Positions 17,704-27,493 are shown, counted from the stretch's first letter. The stretch: 37,507 bases of DNA from Nitrososphaeraceae archaeon (GCA_025930495.1 JAICOU010000009.1:1-37507); one strand, 5' to 3'. The notes: a model not told the origin generated them from the letters alone. Numbers and translations: made by a program.

Positions 17704-18519
17704 ATGGCTTCAAGTCCTACAATTCTAGATTCAGATTTTAGATATATTGACAAGAAAGGTAATCTAATGAGAACACGAACTGAATTGACAATAGCACAAA
17801 TGCTCTCATTTCTTGATGAAGATTATGAATATGATTATAAATTATCATTAAAAAATGGAAGTTCTGTAACTGTTGATTTTAAGACAAAGAAAGGTTTGAT
17901 TGAAGTAATTGATAATGAAGAAGATATAAAAAAATATAATGAAATCAAAGAGAATCTACCAGAAGAAAAAGTAATGGCCATAGGACATCCGAAATACACT
18001 GCACAAATTAAAGAATTACAAGACATAGTATTCTATGATAAAACACCTCAAACAGGATCAATATTTCTAGAGGACCCATCATTTTCATTTGATTATGCAC
18101 ATATTCTTCCTCTAGTAGAGAAATGTTCCATTTTACATGGACATACATCGTCAGTAATGGTAGAATTAGTTGGACAAATGAAAGATAATCTACTTGTAGA
18201 TTTTGGAATAGCAAAAAAAATCATAAAAGAAGTGGTTACAGTATTTGATCATAAATTTTTCATTAATAGAAAATATCTGAAAAAAGAAGATGATTCTCAC
18301 TATCAGATTCAATTTGATGGGCCAAAAGGTATGTTTGATATTCAAGTTCCAAAAAATACAGCATATCTCTTAGAAGGAGAAGCTACTGTTGAAAATCTTT
18401 CAAGTGAAATTATCAAACTACTTGCTCCAAAATTACCTCAAAATGTAGAAGCTGTTGGAGTTTACATTTACGAAGGATATAACAAAGGTTCGCACATTAT
18501 TTCAAATATTTCAAGATAA
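17704..18519 (+). CDS. 6-pyruvoyl-tetrahydropterin synthase/QueD-family protein with ~115-aa N-terminal extension
   Basis: C-terminal part: FSFDYAHIL, EKCSILHGHTSSVMVELVG (CxxxHGH), FDHKFFIN, VYIYEGYNKGSHI. N-terminal part: RTRTELTIAQMLSFLDEDYEYDYKLSLKNGSSVTVDFKTKKGLIEVID. Confidence 0.85.
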   Translation: MASSPTILDSDFRYIDKKGNLMRTRTELTIAQMLSFLDEDYEYDYKLSLKNGSSVTVDFKTKKGLIEVIDNEEDIKKYNEIKENLPEEKVMAIGHPKYTAQIKELQDIVFYDKTPQTGSIFLEDPSFSFDYAHILPLVEKCSILHGHTSSVMVELVGQMKDNLLVDFGIAKKIIKEVVTVFDHKFFINRKYLKKEDDSHYQIQFDGPKGMFDIQVPKNTAYLLEGEATVENLSSEIIKLLAPKLPQNVEAVGVYIYEGYNKGSHIISNISR

Positions 18520-18526
18520 TTAAGAA

Positions 18527-20848
18527 ATGGAACCAAAAATTGCAGAAAAAGCTTGGAACCCAGAATTAGAAAAAGAAATTCTCAAACAGTGGACAAATGA
18601 AAAAATTTATGAATTTGTACCAAAGGAAGATAATTTTACAATAGATACGCCTCCACCATATCCATCAGGTAGACCATGGCACATAGGTGCAGCAGCACAC
18701 TATTCTCAAATTGATATGATAGCACGTACTGCAAGAATGGCTGGAAAGAATGTATATTTTCCAATAGGAATTGATAGAAATGGTCTTCCTGTGGAGATTT
18801 ACACAGAGAAAAAACACAATATCAGAATGCGTGAAACTGAAAGAGGTGAATTTCTAAAATTATGTAGATCTGCATTAGACGAGTTAGAAGATGAAATGAT
18901 ATTAATTATGAAAAATTTAGGAATCAGTGGAGATTTCTCCAATTATTACAGAACAGATTCTGAAGAATATAGAACATTAACACAATCTACATTTATTGAA
19001 CTGTGGAAAAAAGGACAAGTGTATCTTGCAAATAGACCAAATAATTATGATTGGGTTTCAGGTACAACTATTGCAGATGCAGAAATTACATATGAAGATT
19101 TACCAACTAAACTAGTTTATATGAAATTTCAGATTAAAGATATTGAAAAAGAGATAATCATTGCAAGTACAAGACCAGAACTTCTTTGTGCATGTAAAAC
19201 CATAATTGTAAATCCAGAAGATGAGAGATATGTAAAATATATTGGAAAAAAAGTGATTGTGCCAATTACTAATGCAGAGGTTGAACTAAAAACACATCAT
19301 TCAGCTCATCAAGAATTTGGTTCTGGTGTAGTTATGGTATGTAGTTATGGTGATCAAAACGATGTAGCATTATTTAGAGAACTAGAACTGGAAGAAATTG
19401 TTGCAATTGGATTAGATGGAAAAATGACACAAGCCGCAGGAGATTATGTTGGATTAAAGCCAAAACAAGCACGAGCAAAAATTATTGAAGATTTAGAAAA
19501 CAAAGGACTGATAGAAAAAATTGAAGACATAGTTCACAGAACTCCAGTATCTGAACGAAGTAAAAATCCAATTGAGATAATTCCAATGGAGGAATATTAT
19601 CTAAAACAAAAAGAATCAATTGAAAAAATGAAAAAACTAGGACAAGAAATTACATTTTATCCTGCCATGCACAAGCAGATCCTAATGAATTGGCTAGAAT
19701 CCATCAATATTGATTGGCCAATATCAAGAAGAAGATACTATGGTACTGAAATTCCTATTTGGTATTGCAAAAATTGTTCAGAACCTCATGTACCTGAGCC
19801 TGGAAAATACTACAAACCATGGATGGAAAAATGTCCTATCAATCAATGTTCTAAGTGTAAAACTACTGAATTTGTAGGTGAAGAAAGAACATTTGATACA
19901 TGGATGGATTCTAGTGTTTCTCCTCTTTTTGTTAGTAAATTTAACAAAGATCAAGAATTTTTCAATAAGGTGTATCCTACTGCAATTCGTCCTCAAGCAA
20001 AAGATATTGTGAGAACTTGGTTATACTATACACTTCTAAGATGTGAACAACTTACTGGAAAGAAACCATGGTCAGAAGCATGGATTATGGGGTATGGTCT
20101 TGATGAAAAAGGAATGAAGATGAGTAAGAGTAAAGGAAATGCAATTGATCCTTTACCAGTAATTGAACAATTTGGTGCAGACACATTTAGATTTTGGAGT
20201 GCGAGTGAAATTAATCATGGATATGATTTTAGATGTAATGAACAAAAAATTGAATCAACTAAAAAATTTCTCAGTAAACTATGGAATGTTTCTAGATTTT
20301 TATCTAGTTTTCCTGTAATTGAATCAGGAACTCCAACAACCACAGACAAATGGATATTATCTGAATTAGATAATTTAATCAAAGAATGTAAAAAAGGATA
20401 TGATGAATATAATTTCTTTATTCCTGCAATTGCAATTAGAGAATTTACTTGGAATCTTTTTGCTGCACATTATATTGAGATGGTTAAAGCAAGAGCATAT
20501 GGAATTGGTTTTTCAGATGAAGAAAGAGATGGTGCAATATACACATTACATAAAACATTATCAACTATTTTAAAATTATTAGCACCAATTACACCATTTA
20601 TCACTGAACATCTCTGGAAAACTCTGTATTCAACAGAGAGTATTCATAAACAACATCAAGTAGAATCAGAATCAAAATACAATCAAAATGGAGTTACAAA
20701 AGAAATAACAGAATTTAATTCCAAAGTATGGAATGAAAAAAAGACAAAAAATCTTTCATTAAAGGATTCAATCACAATAACAATTCCAGAAAATCTAGAA
20801 TCTTTCAAAAAGGACTTGAAATCTATGCATAATTTAGCTGATAATTGA
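18527..20848 (+). CDS. valS: Class I aminoacyl-tRNA synthetase, most likely valyl-tRNA synthetase
   Basis: PPPYPSGRPWHIG (HIGH), GIDRNGLPVEIYTEK, WPISRRRYYGTEIPIWYC, MKMSKSKGNAIDPL (KMSKS). Confidence 0.82.
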   Translation: MEPKIAEKAWNPELEKEILKQWTNEKIYEFVPKEDNFTIDTPPPYPSGRPWHIGAAAHYSQIDMIARTARMAGKNVYFPIGIDRNGLPVEIYTEKKHNIRMRETERGEFLKLCRSALDELEDEMILIMKNLGISGDFSNYYRTDSEEYRTLTQSTFIELWKKGQVYLANRPNNYDWVSGTTIADAEITYEDLPTKLVYMKFQIKDIEKEIIIASTRPELLCACKTIIVNPEDERYVKYIGKKVIVPITNAEVELKTHHSAHQEFGSGVVMVCSYGDQNDVALFRELELEEIVAIGLDGKMTQAAGDYVGLKPKQARAKIIEDLENKGLIEKIEDIVHRTPVSERSKNPIEIIPMEEYYLKQKESIEKMKKLGQEITFYPAMHKQILMNWLESINIDWPISRRRYYGTEIPIWYCKNCSEPHVPEPGKYYKPWMEKCPINQCSKCKTTEFVGEERTFDTWMDSSVSPLFVSKFNKDQEFFNKVYPTAIRPQAKDIVRTWLYYTLLRCEQLTGKKPWSEAWIMGYGLDEKGMKMSKSKGNAIDPLPVIEQFGADTFRFWSASEINHGYDFRCNEQKIESTKKFLSKLWNVSRFLSSFPVIESGTPTTTDKWILSELDNLIKECKKGYDEYNFFIPAIAIREFTWNLFAAHYIEMVKARAYGIGFSDEERDGAIYTLHKTLSTILKLLAPITPFITEHLWKTLYSTESIHKQHQVESESKYNQNGVTKEITEFNSKVWNEKKTKNLSLKDSITITIPENLESFKKDLKSMHNLADN

Positions 20849-20855
20849 GCCTAAA

Positions 20856-21551
20856 TCATACGCGGATAATCCCATTTGTAATTAGATATTGAATTCCGGA
20901 TACAAATTCAGTGTCTTCTATTAATCCATCTGCCCACCATCCAGCATTATTTTTTATCCATGATGGAATATCGTGATTTGTAGACTGTCCTGATTGAGTT
21001 TGAGGAATAGTCATTATTCCCTCTTTGATCAAATATTGAATTCCAGAGACAAATTCAGTGTCTTCTATAAGATCAGTGGACCACCATCCAGCATTATTTT
21101 TTATCCATGATGGAATTTTTATTTCAGTATTGAAGATGAATGGATTTAGTGCATGTGTTCCAATAATTTCAATTACAGAATCCCCACTAAAAAATGGAAT
21201 CATCAAAGTTCTAGAGTTTGAATCAGATTCAGATTCAACATAATCAGTTTCAAATCCATCTACTAAAACGAAAAACATGTCATCAGATAATTCAAATTTT
21301 GCATCCAAAAGATCTCTAGGAATTGTAATTTCTATAGTTCCATCATCTTGAGTAGTCATTGTAATAATTAATTCAAAAAAATCAGGGTCTAGAAAAATAG
21401 ATTCAATTTTAGCATTATTAATGTCATATGTGACATCATGTGAGTCCATAGAAACAACGCCGGTATCTGCAAGTGAATATTGAATAGATGAAGAAATTAA
21501 AATGATATAAAATATGAAACTTGCAAGTAAAAGAAAGGGGTCATTTTTCAT
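20856..21551 (-). CDS. Secreted protein with two WIKNNAGWW repeats
   Basis: Signal peptide; IPSWIKNNAGWWSTDLIEDTEFVSGIQYLIKEGIM and IPSWIKNNAGWWADGLIEDTEFVSGIQYLITNGIIRV. Confidence 0.85.
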   Translation of the reverse strand: MKNDPFLLLASFIFYIILISSSIQYSLADTGVVSMDSHDVTYDINNAKIESIFLDPDFFELIITMTTQDDGTIEITIPRDLLDAKFELSDDMFFVLVDGFETDYVESESDSNSRTLMIPFFSGDSVIEIIGTHALNPFIFNTEIKIPSWIKNNAGWWSTDLIEDTEFVSGIQYLIKEGIMTIPQTQSGQSTNHDIPSWIKNNAGWWADGLIEDTEFVSGIQYLITNGIIRV

Positions 21552-21554
21552 CGT

Positions 21555-22610
21555 TTAATCCCCAGATGAAATTTCATCTTCAAGCACAGTAGAGTTATTT
21601 CCAATAGTTTCTGAAGTTGAAACTATTTTACTTAGAGTTGCAGTTCCATTAAGAAACCACAGATCAGAAATTTTGCTTTGTGGACCAAGAATTGAAACTT
21701 GGGATTGTTCAATTTTGTCAATAGGGATATCAGCATTTAGGAAAATCTTTAGTGTAGTATGAACATCTTCTAACACATCATTTTCCAAAAATGCTATAAT
21801 TACAAGAGAATCTTTGGCACCAAATTCTCCTGAAGATGCTGTTCTGGCTTTTCCAAATCCACAATTATAGGTAATTTCATCAACAGTAATTTGACATTCA
21901 TCTAATTCTAATTTGAGACTAGATTTATTTTTATCATATGTAGTAAAATTCATTTTTCCAGTTAGAATAGATGTTTGTGATTTATCATTTATCATCGAAG
22001 CATTCACAAAATCAAAAACTAGTTCATATGTTTCATCATAAGTAAATACGGTAGTTTTTTCTCCCATGTATGTTCCATCATTGATTTTATCAAGAATATT
22101 TTTGGTTCTTGAATCTAATTTATCGGATTTTGTCATGAGTTTTTTTTGAATTTCTTCAGATTTTTTAATTAATTTTTCTTCAAGTGATTTAGATTTTTGA
22201 GAAAAATTTTCTTGTTCATCAGTTATATTTTTTTCAATTTTCTTTTGAGATTTTTCTTTAATTTCTTTTAACTTTTCTTCATATTCTTTTAATTTTTTTA
22301 ATTGTTTTGCTTCAAGGTTTTGCCTATTAGTCTCAAGTTCAGCTTTTTTCTGTTCTAGTTCCTTTTGTTTCTCTTCTGATTTTGCTTCTCGTTCAGCTTT
22401 TTTCTGTTCTAGTTCCTTTTGTTTCTCTTCTGATTTTGCTTCTCGTTCAGCTTTTTTCTGTTCTAGTTCCTTTTGTTTTTCATAAGCTTCAGAATCATCA
22501 CTACTCACATAGAGATTTTGAGCAAAAGCATCATCAATAAGAAATAATCCAAAAGTACCACCAATCAAAACAGCCATCAAGATGCTAACTAAGACAAAAT
22601 TTGTTTTCAT
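21555..22610 (-). CDS. Secreted coiled-coil protein with Lys/Glu-rich tandem repeats
   Basis: Signal peptide, then EKQKELEQKKAEREAKSE repeats and long K/E-rich coiled coil, then a globular beta-rich C-terminal half. Confidence 0.8.
   Translation of the reverse strand: MKTNFVLVSILMAVLIGGTFGLFLIDDAFAQNLYVSSDDSEAYEKQKELEQKKAEREAKSEEKQKELEQKKAEREAKSEEKQKELEQKKAELETNRQNLEAKQLKKLKEYEEKLKEIKEKSQKKIEKNITDEQENFSQKSKSLEEKLIKKSEEIQKKLMTKSDKLDSRTKNILDKINDGTYMGEKTTVFTYDETYELVFDFVNASMINDKSQTSILTGKMNFTTYDKNKSSLKLELDECQITVDEITYNCGFGKARTASSGEFGAKDSLVIIAFLENDVLEDVHTTLKIFLNADIPIDKIEQSQVSILGPQSKISDLWFLNGTATLSKIVSTSETIGNNSTVLEDEISSGD
22330..22482 (-). repeat. 54-bp (18-aa) tandem repeats, nearly identical
   Basis: 'tttgcttctcgttcagcttttttctgttctagttccttttgtttctcttctga' recurs with 54-bp period (tttgcttctc at 22381 and 22435). 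Confidence 0.9.
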
Positions 22611-22671
22611 TTTAAAAAATCGTCCAAAATGGAGTTAAAAAGAATTGCTGATAACTTGTATTCATATTTGA

Positions 22672-23289
22672 TTAGTTTTTTAATTTCTTAACCAAATTTA
22701 TAAAATATTTGTGTAAAGAAATATCTTCTGTTAATTCTGGATGAAATGCAACACCTATAATATTGCCTTTTTTTACAGCGACTATTTTTTCATTAAATTT
22801 TGCTAAAACTTCTACTCCAGAACCAACATCAGAAACAGATGGGGCTCTAATAAAAACACCATTAAATTTTGGAATATTAATAGAATTCATAGAAATATCT
22901 GCTTCAAATGATTCTTTTTGTCTTCCAAAAGAATTTCTTTCTAGTTTAATGTCAAGTAAATCTAAAAGAGGCTGGTCTGTTTTTCCAACAACACGATCAT
23001 TGGCTGTCTTTGAGAGCATAATCATACCGGCACATATTCCTAAAACAGGTATTCCATGTTCAATTTTTTCTTTTATTATCTTAAGAGAACTGTTTACAAG
23101 AGAAAGTTGACCAATTGTAGTGCTTTCACCACCGGGAATAATTAGACCGTCAAGTTTGGAAATATCGTCAGCAGTTTTAACACCTACAACTGTTCCTTCT
23201 ACGCCTAATTCTTTTAAGGCAGCCTTTGTAGATGTAATATTTTCATGTACATCGCCTTGAATTGCTAAAACACCAATAGTAAGACTCAT
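22672..23289 (-). CDS. pdxT: Pyridoxal 5'-phosphate synthase glutaminase subunit
   Basis: [46 protein letters not shown]. Confidence 0.96.
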   Translation of the reverse strand: MSLTIGVLAIQGDVHENITSTKAALKELGVEGTVVGVKTADDISKLDGLIIPGGESTTIGQLSLVNSSLKIIKEKIEHGIPVLGICAGMIMLSKTANDRVVGKTDQPLLDLLDIKLERNSFGRQKESFEADISMNSINIPKFNGVFIRAPSVSDVGSGVEVLAKFNEKIVAVKKGNIIGVAFHPELTEDISLHKYFINLVKKLKN

Positions 23290-24254
23290 GCTGAACTTCC
23301 ACGCTCTTGCATTCTTAATTCCAGAGTCTTAACATCTAATCCCAACATAGATTGTCTTTCATCAATCATTTTTTGTGCTTCTTTTACTTTTTCTGATTCA
23401 TTCCAAAAAGTAGTTGCCAATACAATAGCTCTTGCTCTTTCTTTGGCATCGTTTGCATTAAAGATTCCAGATCCTACAAATATTCCATCACAACCAAGAG
23501 ACATCAAATATGCAGCATCTGCAGGAGTTGCAATTCCTCCAGCTGCAAAATTAACAACGGGTAGTCTTCCAAGTTTTGCTGTTTCTTCAACTATATCATA
23601 AGATACTTTGAACTCTCTTGCCATTCTAACCAGATCTTGATTATCACCAGAATCATAAATTGCCTTTATTGATCTTAATTCATCATTTACTTTTTTGATA
23701 TGAGTAACTGCCTCTGCAACATTTCCTGTACCAGGTTCTCCTTTAGTTCGTATCATTGCAGCTCCTTCTTCAATTCTTCGTAATGCTTCAGATAATGATC
23801 TTGCTCCATTAACAAAAGGAGTTGTAAAATCCCACTTCCAAATGTGATGGTTTTCATCAGCTGGCGTCAAAACTTCTGATTCATCTATCATATCCACATT
23901 AGTTTCTTCAAGAACTTTTGCTTCATAGACATGACCAATTCTACATTTTGCCATTACTGGGATTGTTACTGAATCCATAATATCTTCAATAATTCTAATA
24001 CTTGCAGTTCGTGCAACTCCGCCTGCCTTTCTTACGTCAGATGGTAGTTTATCTAAAACCATAACAGATACAGCTCCTGCTTCTTCTGCAATTTGAGCTT
24101 GTTCTACCGTAGTAACATCCATCACTACACCATTTTTTAGCATATGAGCAAAACCACGTTTCAAAGTAGATGTTCCACGTAAAATATCACCAGAGTCAGA
24201 TTTGTCTTTAATTATTCCTTTTGCATTAGTTCTTTCGCCCGAAAGTGGAAGCAT
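23286..24254 (-). CDS. pdxS: Pyridoxal 5'-phosphate synthase synthase subunit
   Basis: [70 protein letters not shown]. Confidence 0.97.
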   Translation of the reverse strand: MLPLSGERTNAKGIIKDKSDSGDILRGTSTLKRGFAHMLKNGVVMDVTTVEQAQIAEEAGAVSVMVLDKLPSDVRKAGGVARTASIRIIEDIMDSVTIPVMAKCRIGHVYEAKVLEETNVDMIDESEVLTPADENHHIWKWDFTTPFVNGARSLSEALRRIEEGAAMIRTKGEPGTGNVAEAVTHIKKVNDELRSIKAIYDSGDNQDLVRMAREFKVSYDIVEETAKLGRLPVVNFAAGGIATPADAAYLMSLGCDGIFVGSGIFNANDAKERARAIVLATTFWNESEKVKEAQKMIDERQSMLGLDVKTLELRMQERGSSA

Positions 24255-24284
24255 GTTTAGAGTTCATCAAAAGCCTATTTGTAT

Positions 24285-24818
24285 CTATTCACTAATTTGT
24301 TCTGCGATTTTATCAAGTTGAGATTCAACCATAGAAATTATTGGAGGTATGAATTTATCAGTTGCATTTTGTTCTGGCCAGTTAATTTGATTAACTCTTC
24401 CATTTAGAGTAATTTTGATATTTGATTTTTGAAAATCAGTTACATTGTCACGTATAGGAAATGATTCGGAAGGGATTGAGATGAATCCAGTTTCTTTAAT
24501 CAGAGCTTTTAACTTACGAAGTGTTTGATCATCCAGATGTGACTTAATATCTGGTTTTGGATAACCGTCTTCAGTCACAGTATATTTTATTTCTCCGTTA
24601 TTTTGTATTAATAGAATTTCAGTTTTTTGCGCTCCAATTCTTTCTGTTACACCAAAAGATATTTTTTTCAATTGATGTTTTGTGTACTCAATTTCAACTA
24701 CATCGATTGGATTAGCTGCAGAGTACGGAATATCTGATTTTGTAATTAACGGAATGGCAATTAAAATTGCAACGATAGCAGGAATTGCAGCTATTACTAA
24801 AATAATTGGTTTTACCAT
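24285..24818 (-). CDS. Hypothetical single-TM exported protein
   Basis: 177-aa ORF; N-terminal TM; no recognised domain. Confidence 0.55.
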   Translation of the reverse strand: MVKPIILVIAAIPAIVAILIAIPLITKSDIPYSAANPIDVVEIEYTKHQLKKISFGVTERIGAQKTEILLIQNNGEIKYTVTEDGYPKPDIKSHLDDQTLRKLKALIKETGFISIPSESFPIRDNVTDFQKSNIKITLNGRVNQINWPEQNATDKFIPPIISMVESQLDKIAEQISE

Positions 24819-24938
24819 GATTTACCTTAACGGTTGTAGATCAAGGTTAATTGCAAATAAATCTTGGTTAAAATAACTTAAAATTCTAGTCCGATTCATT
24901 CTTGTTCGTGGGGTCGTAGCCTAGCCTGGTAGGGCGAC

Positions 24939-24963
24939 AGTGCATACGTTAGATCACCGCTAA
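24939..24963 (+). other. Predicted tRNA intron 1 (25 nt, between positions 28 and 29)
   Basis: Bulge-helix-bulge-like fold: exon GGCG pairs with intron CGCT, with flanking AC|A and AA|G bulges, plus intron GTG/CAC. Confidence 0.65.
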
Positions 24964-24972
24964 GGGCTCCAA

Positions 24973-25025
24973 AGGTAAACTAAGCTAAACTGACTCATGG
25001 ATGATGTAAGTTTGGAGCTGTAGTG
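24973..25025 (+). other. Predicted tRNA intron 2 (53 nt, between positions 37 and 38)
   Basis: Removal restores anticodon loop CTCCAAA and stem ACGGG/CCCGT. TTTGGAG at 25011-25017 pairs with CTCCAAA; CTGA at 24990 and ATGATGT at 25001. 3' splice site is inferred from exon pairing only. Confidence 0.6.
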
Positions 25026-25071
25026 ACCCGTAGGTCGCCGGTTCGATTCCGGTCGGCCCCACGTTAGAATA

Positions 25072-27441
25072 TTATTTATTTCTCAAAACATTTAGTGCAG
25101 AACCAGCTTTGAACCATTCTATTTGAGATTTATTATAAGAATGGTTAAGAGAAATTTCATCCTTTGTTCCATCTTTATGTTTAATGATACATATGACTGG
25201 TTTTTGCGGTTCTAGATTATTCAAACCAATAAGACTAATTTTATCATCTTCTTGGAGCTTATTGTAATCATCAGAATTACTAAAAGTCAATGCGAGGATT
25301 CCTTGTTTTTTCAAGTTTGTTTCATGTATTCTGGCAAGACTTTTTGTAATAACAGCTGCACATCCCAAATATCTAGGAGTCATTGCAGCATGTTCTCTAC
25401 TGCTTCCCTCACCATAATTATTATCACCTATGATTACCCATCTCATTCCTTTTTCTTTATACTGTCTTGCAATTTTTGAAAAAGATTCAAGTTGACCGTT
25501 TAAGAGATTCTTTCCTTGACCAATTTCATCATTAAATGAATTAACAGCACCCAAGAGCATATTATCACTGAGATTATCAATATGGCCTCGAAGAGATAAC
25601 CAAGCACCAGCAGGAGAGATATGATCTGTAGTACATTTTCCTTTTGCTTTAACCATTATGGGGATATCTTCAAAATCTTTTCCATCCCACATAGAAAACG
25701 GTTCTAAACGTTGTAGTCTTTTACTATTAGGATCAATTATCACTTCAATATTGCTTGAATTTTCAGGTGGAGAAACAAAAATTCCTTTAGGTATCATAAA
25801 TCCATTTTTTGGGACTTCGGGTGCAGGTTTTGGTGGTTCAAGTTTGAATTTTGTTCCATCTGATGCAGTCAACTCATCCTTTAGAGGATTAAATGAAAGT
25901 CTACCTCCCAAAGCAAGTGCGATGATCATCTCAGGACTACCAATAAAATTTAGAGTGTTTCTGTGACCATCATTACGACCTGGAAAATTTCGATTAAAAC
26001 TAGTTACAATTGTATTTTTTTCATCATTTTCTAATTCAGGTCTTTTCCACTGACCAATACATGGACCACATGCATTTGCCAATACCGTAGCTCCAATCTC
26101 TTTTAATGAATGCATTTGTCCATCTCTTTCAATAGTACTTCTGATCTGTTCTGAACCAGGTGTGATCAGTAAAGGAATTTTTGATTTGATACCTTTTAAT
26201 TTTGCTTGTTCAGCTAAACTTGCTGCTCTTGACATATCTTCATAAGATGAATTTGTACAACTTCCAATCAGTGCAACAGAGATTGAATCAATGTATTGAT
26301 TAGATTTTACATCATCAGCTAAATCAGATATGGGTCGTGCAAGATCAGGTGTATGAGGACCAACAATATGAGGTTCTAATGTTGAAAGATTAATTTCAAT
26401 AATTTTATCAAAGAATTTTTCTGGGTTAGATTCTACTTCAGGATCTGCCACAAGCAATTCTTTGTTATGATTTGCAAGTTCAGCAATTTTTTCTCTGTTT
26501 GTAGATTTTAGATAAGTTTCCATTCTTTTATCATATGGAAATATAGAACATGTTGCGCCTACTTCTGCACCCATGTTAGTGATAGTAGATTTCCCAGTAC
26601 AACTAATAGTATTTGTTCCAGATCCAAAATATTCAATAACAGAATTTGTTCCTCCTGAAACTGTCAATTCTTCAGCTACTTTGAGTATGATATCTTTTGG
26701 TGCAGTCCATCCGTTTAGTTCTCCGGTTAATTTTACACCAATCCTTTTAGGATAAAGTAATTCCCAAGGTATCCCAGCCATTGTTTCTGCTGCATCTAAT
26801 CCACCTACTCCAATTGCAATCATTCCCAAACCACCTGCATTAGGAGTATGAGAATCAGTGCCAATCATCAATCCGCCAGGAAATGCATAATTTTCAAGAA
26901 CAACCTGATGAATAATTCCTGCACCAGGTTTCCAAAAACCACATCCATATTTACTAGCAGCAGATTGCAAAAACTTGAAAACCTCACTATTCTCATCAAG
27001 TGCAACTTTCATGTCAGTATCACCTTCTACTTGTGCTCGTATCAAATGATCACAGTGAACAGTTGTCGGTAAAGCTGTTTGTTTAAGTTCCGCTTGCATA
27101 AATTGTAACATCACCATTTGTCCAGTTACGTCCTGTAATGCTACTCTATCAGGAATAAGAAAGACATAGTTTTTACCTCCATCAAGATTTTTGTCACCGA
27201 CTTGATCAAAATGTCCTGCAAGTATTTTTTCAGTAAGTGTTAATGGTCTTCCAATTACTTTTCTGTATTTTTGAATATTTTCTTGTAATTTTTTGTAAAC
27301 ATGGGTTACTAATTCTGGTGTAGTACCTATTTCCACATCATTTGGTGAATTTAACCGGGAATTTAATATTTGCAATTCAAAAATTCCAATAAACATTATG
27401 ATAGGCGTGTTAATTTCTGAACAATTATAAACTAAAAGCAT
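25072..27441 (-). CDS. Aconitate hydratase
   Basis: VHCDHLIRAQ, GTDSHTPNAGGLGMIAIGVGGLDA, ALIGSCTNSSYEDM, ANACGPCIGQW, GEGSSREHAAMTPRYLG. True start probably downstream of the track start. Confidence 0.96.
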   Translation of the reverse strand: MLLVYNCSEINTPIIMFIGIFELQILNSRLNSPNDVEIGTTPELVTHVYKKLQENIQKYRKVIGRPLTLTEKILAGHFDQVGDKNLDGGKNYVFLIPDRVALQDVTGQMVMLQFMQAELKQTALPTTVHCDHLIRAQVEGDTDMKVALDENSEVFKFLQSAASKYGCGFWKPGAGIIHQVVLENYAFPGGLMIGTDSHTPNAGGLGMIAIGVGGLDAAETMAGIPWELLYPKRIGVKLTGELNGWTAPKDIILKVAEELTVSGGTNSVIEYFGSGTNTISCTGKSTITNMGAEVGATCSIFPYDKRMETYLKSTNREKIAELANHNKELLVADPEVESNPEKFFDKIIEINLSTLEPHIVGPHTPDLARPISDLADDVKSNQYIDSISVALIGSCTNSSYEDMSRAASLAEQAKLKGIKSKIPLLITPGSEQIRSTIERDGQMHSLKEIGATVLANACGPCIGQWKRPELENDEKNTIVTSFNRNFPGRNDGHRNTLNFIGSPEMIIALALGGRLSFNPLKDELTASDGTKFKLEPPKPAPEVPKNGFMIPKGIFVSPPENSSNIEVIIDPNSKRLQRLEPFSMWDGKDFEDIPIMVKAKGKCTTDHISPAGAWLSLRGHIDNLSDNMLLGAVNSFNDEIGQGKNLLNGQLESFSKIARQYKEKGMRWVIIGDNNYGEGSSREHAAMTPRYLGCAAVITKSLARIHETNLKKQGILALTFSNSDDYNKLQEDDKISLIGLNNLEPQKPVICIIKHKDGTKDEISLNHSYNKSQIEWFKAGSALNVLRNK

Positions 27442-27493
27442 CTTTATAATTGATTGTTGGGGAGTTACAAGTATTCTAAATTGAGGTGTTTAG

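Larger units (their letters stand above)
24910..25061 (+). tRNA. tRNA-Trp (CCA), apparently interrupted by two introns
   Basis: Exons 24910-24938, 24964-24972 and 25026-25061 join to a perfect 74-nt cloverleaf: GGGGTCG-TA-GCCTAGCCTGGTAGGGC-G-ACGGG CTCCAAA CCCGT-AGGTC-GCCGG TTCGATT CCGGT-CGGCCCC-A. Confidence 0.8.

Noticed and set aside
24910-25061. Single-intron tRNA using the first loop-like segment (e.g. anticodon around GCATACG)
   Set aside because: Would lack U33 or an acceptable anticodon stem; the two-intron Trp reading restores all stems exactly.
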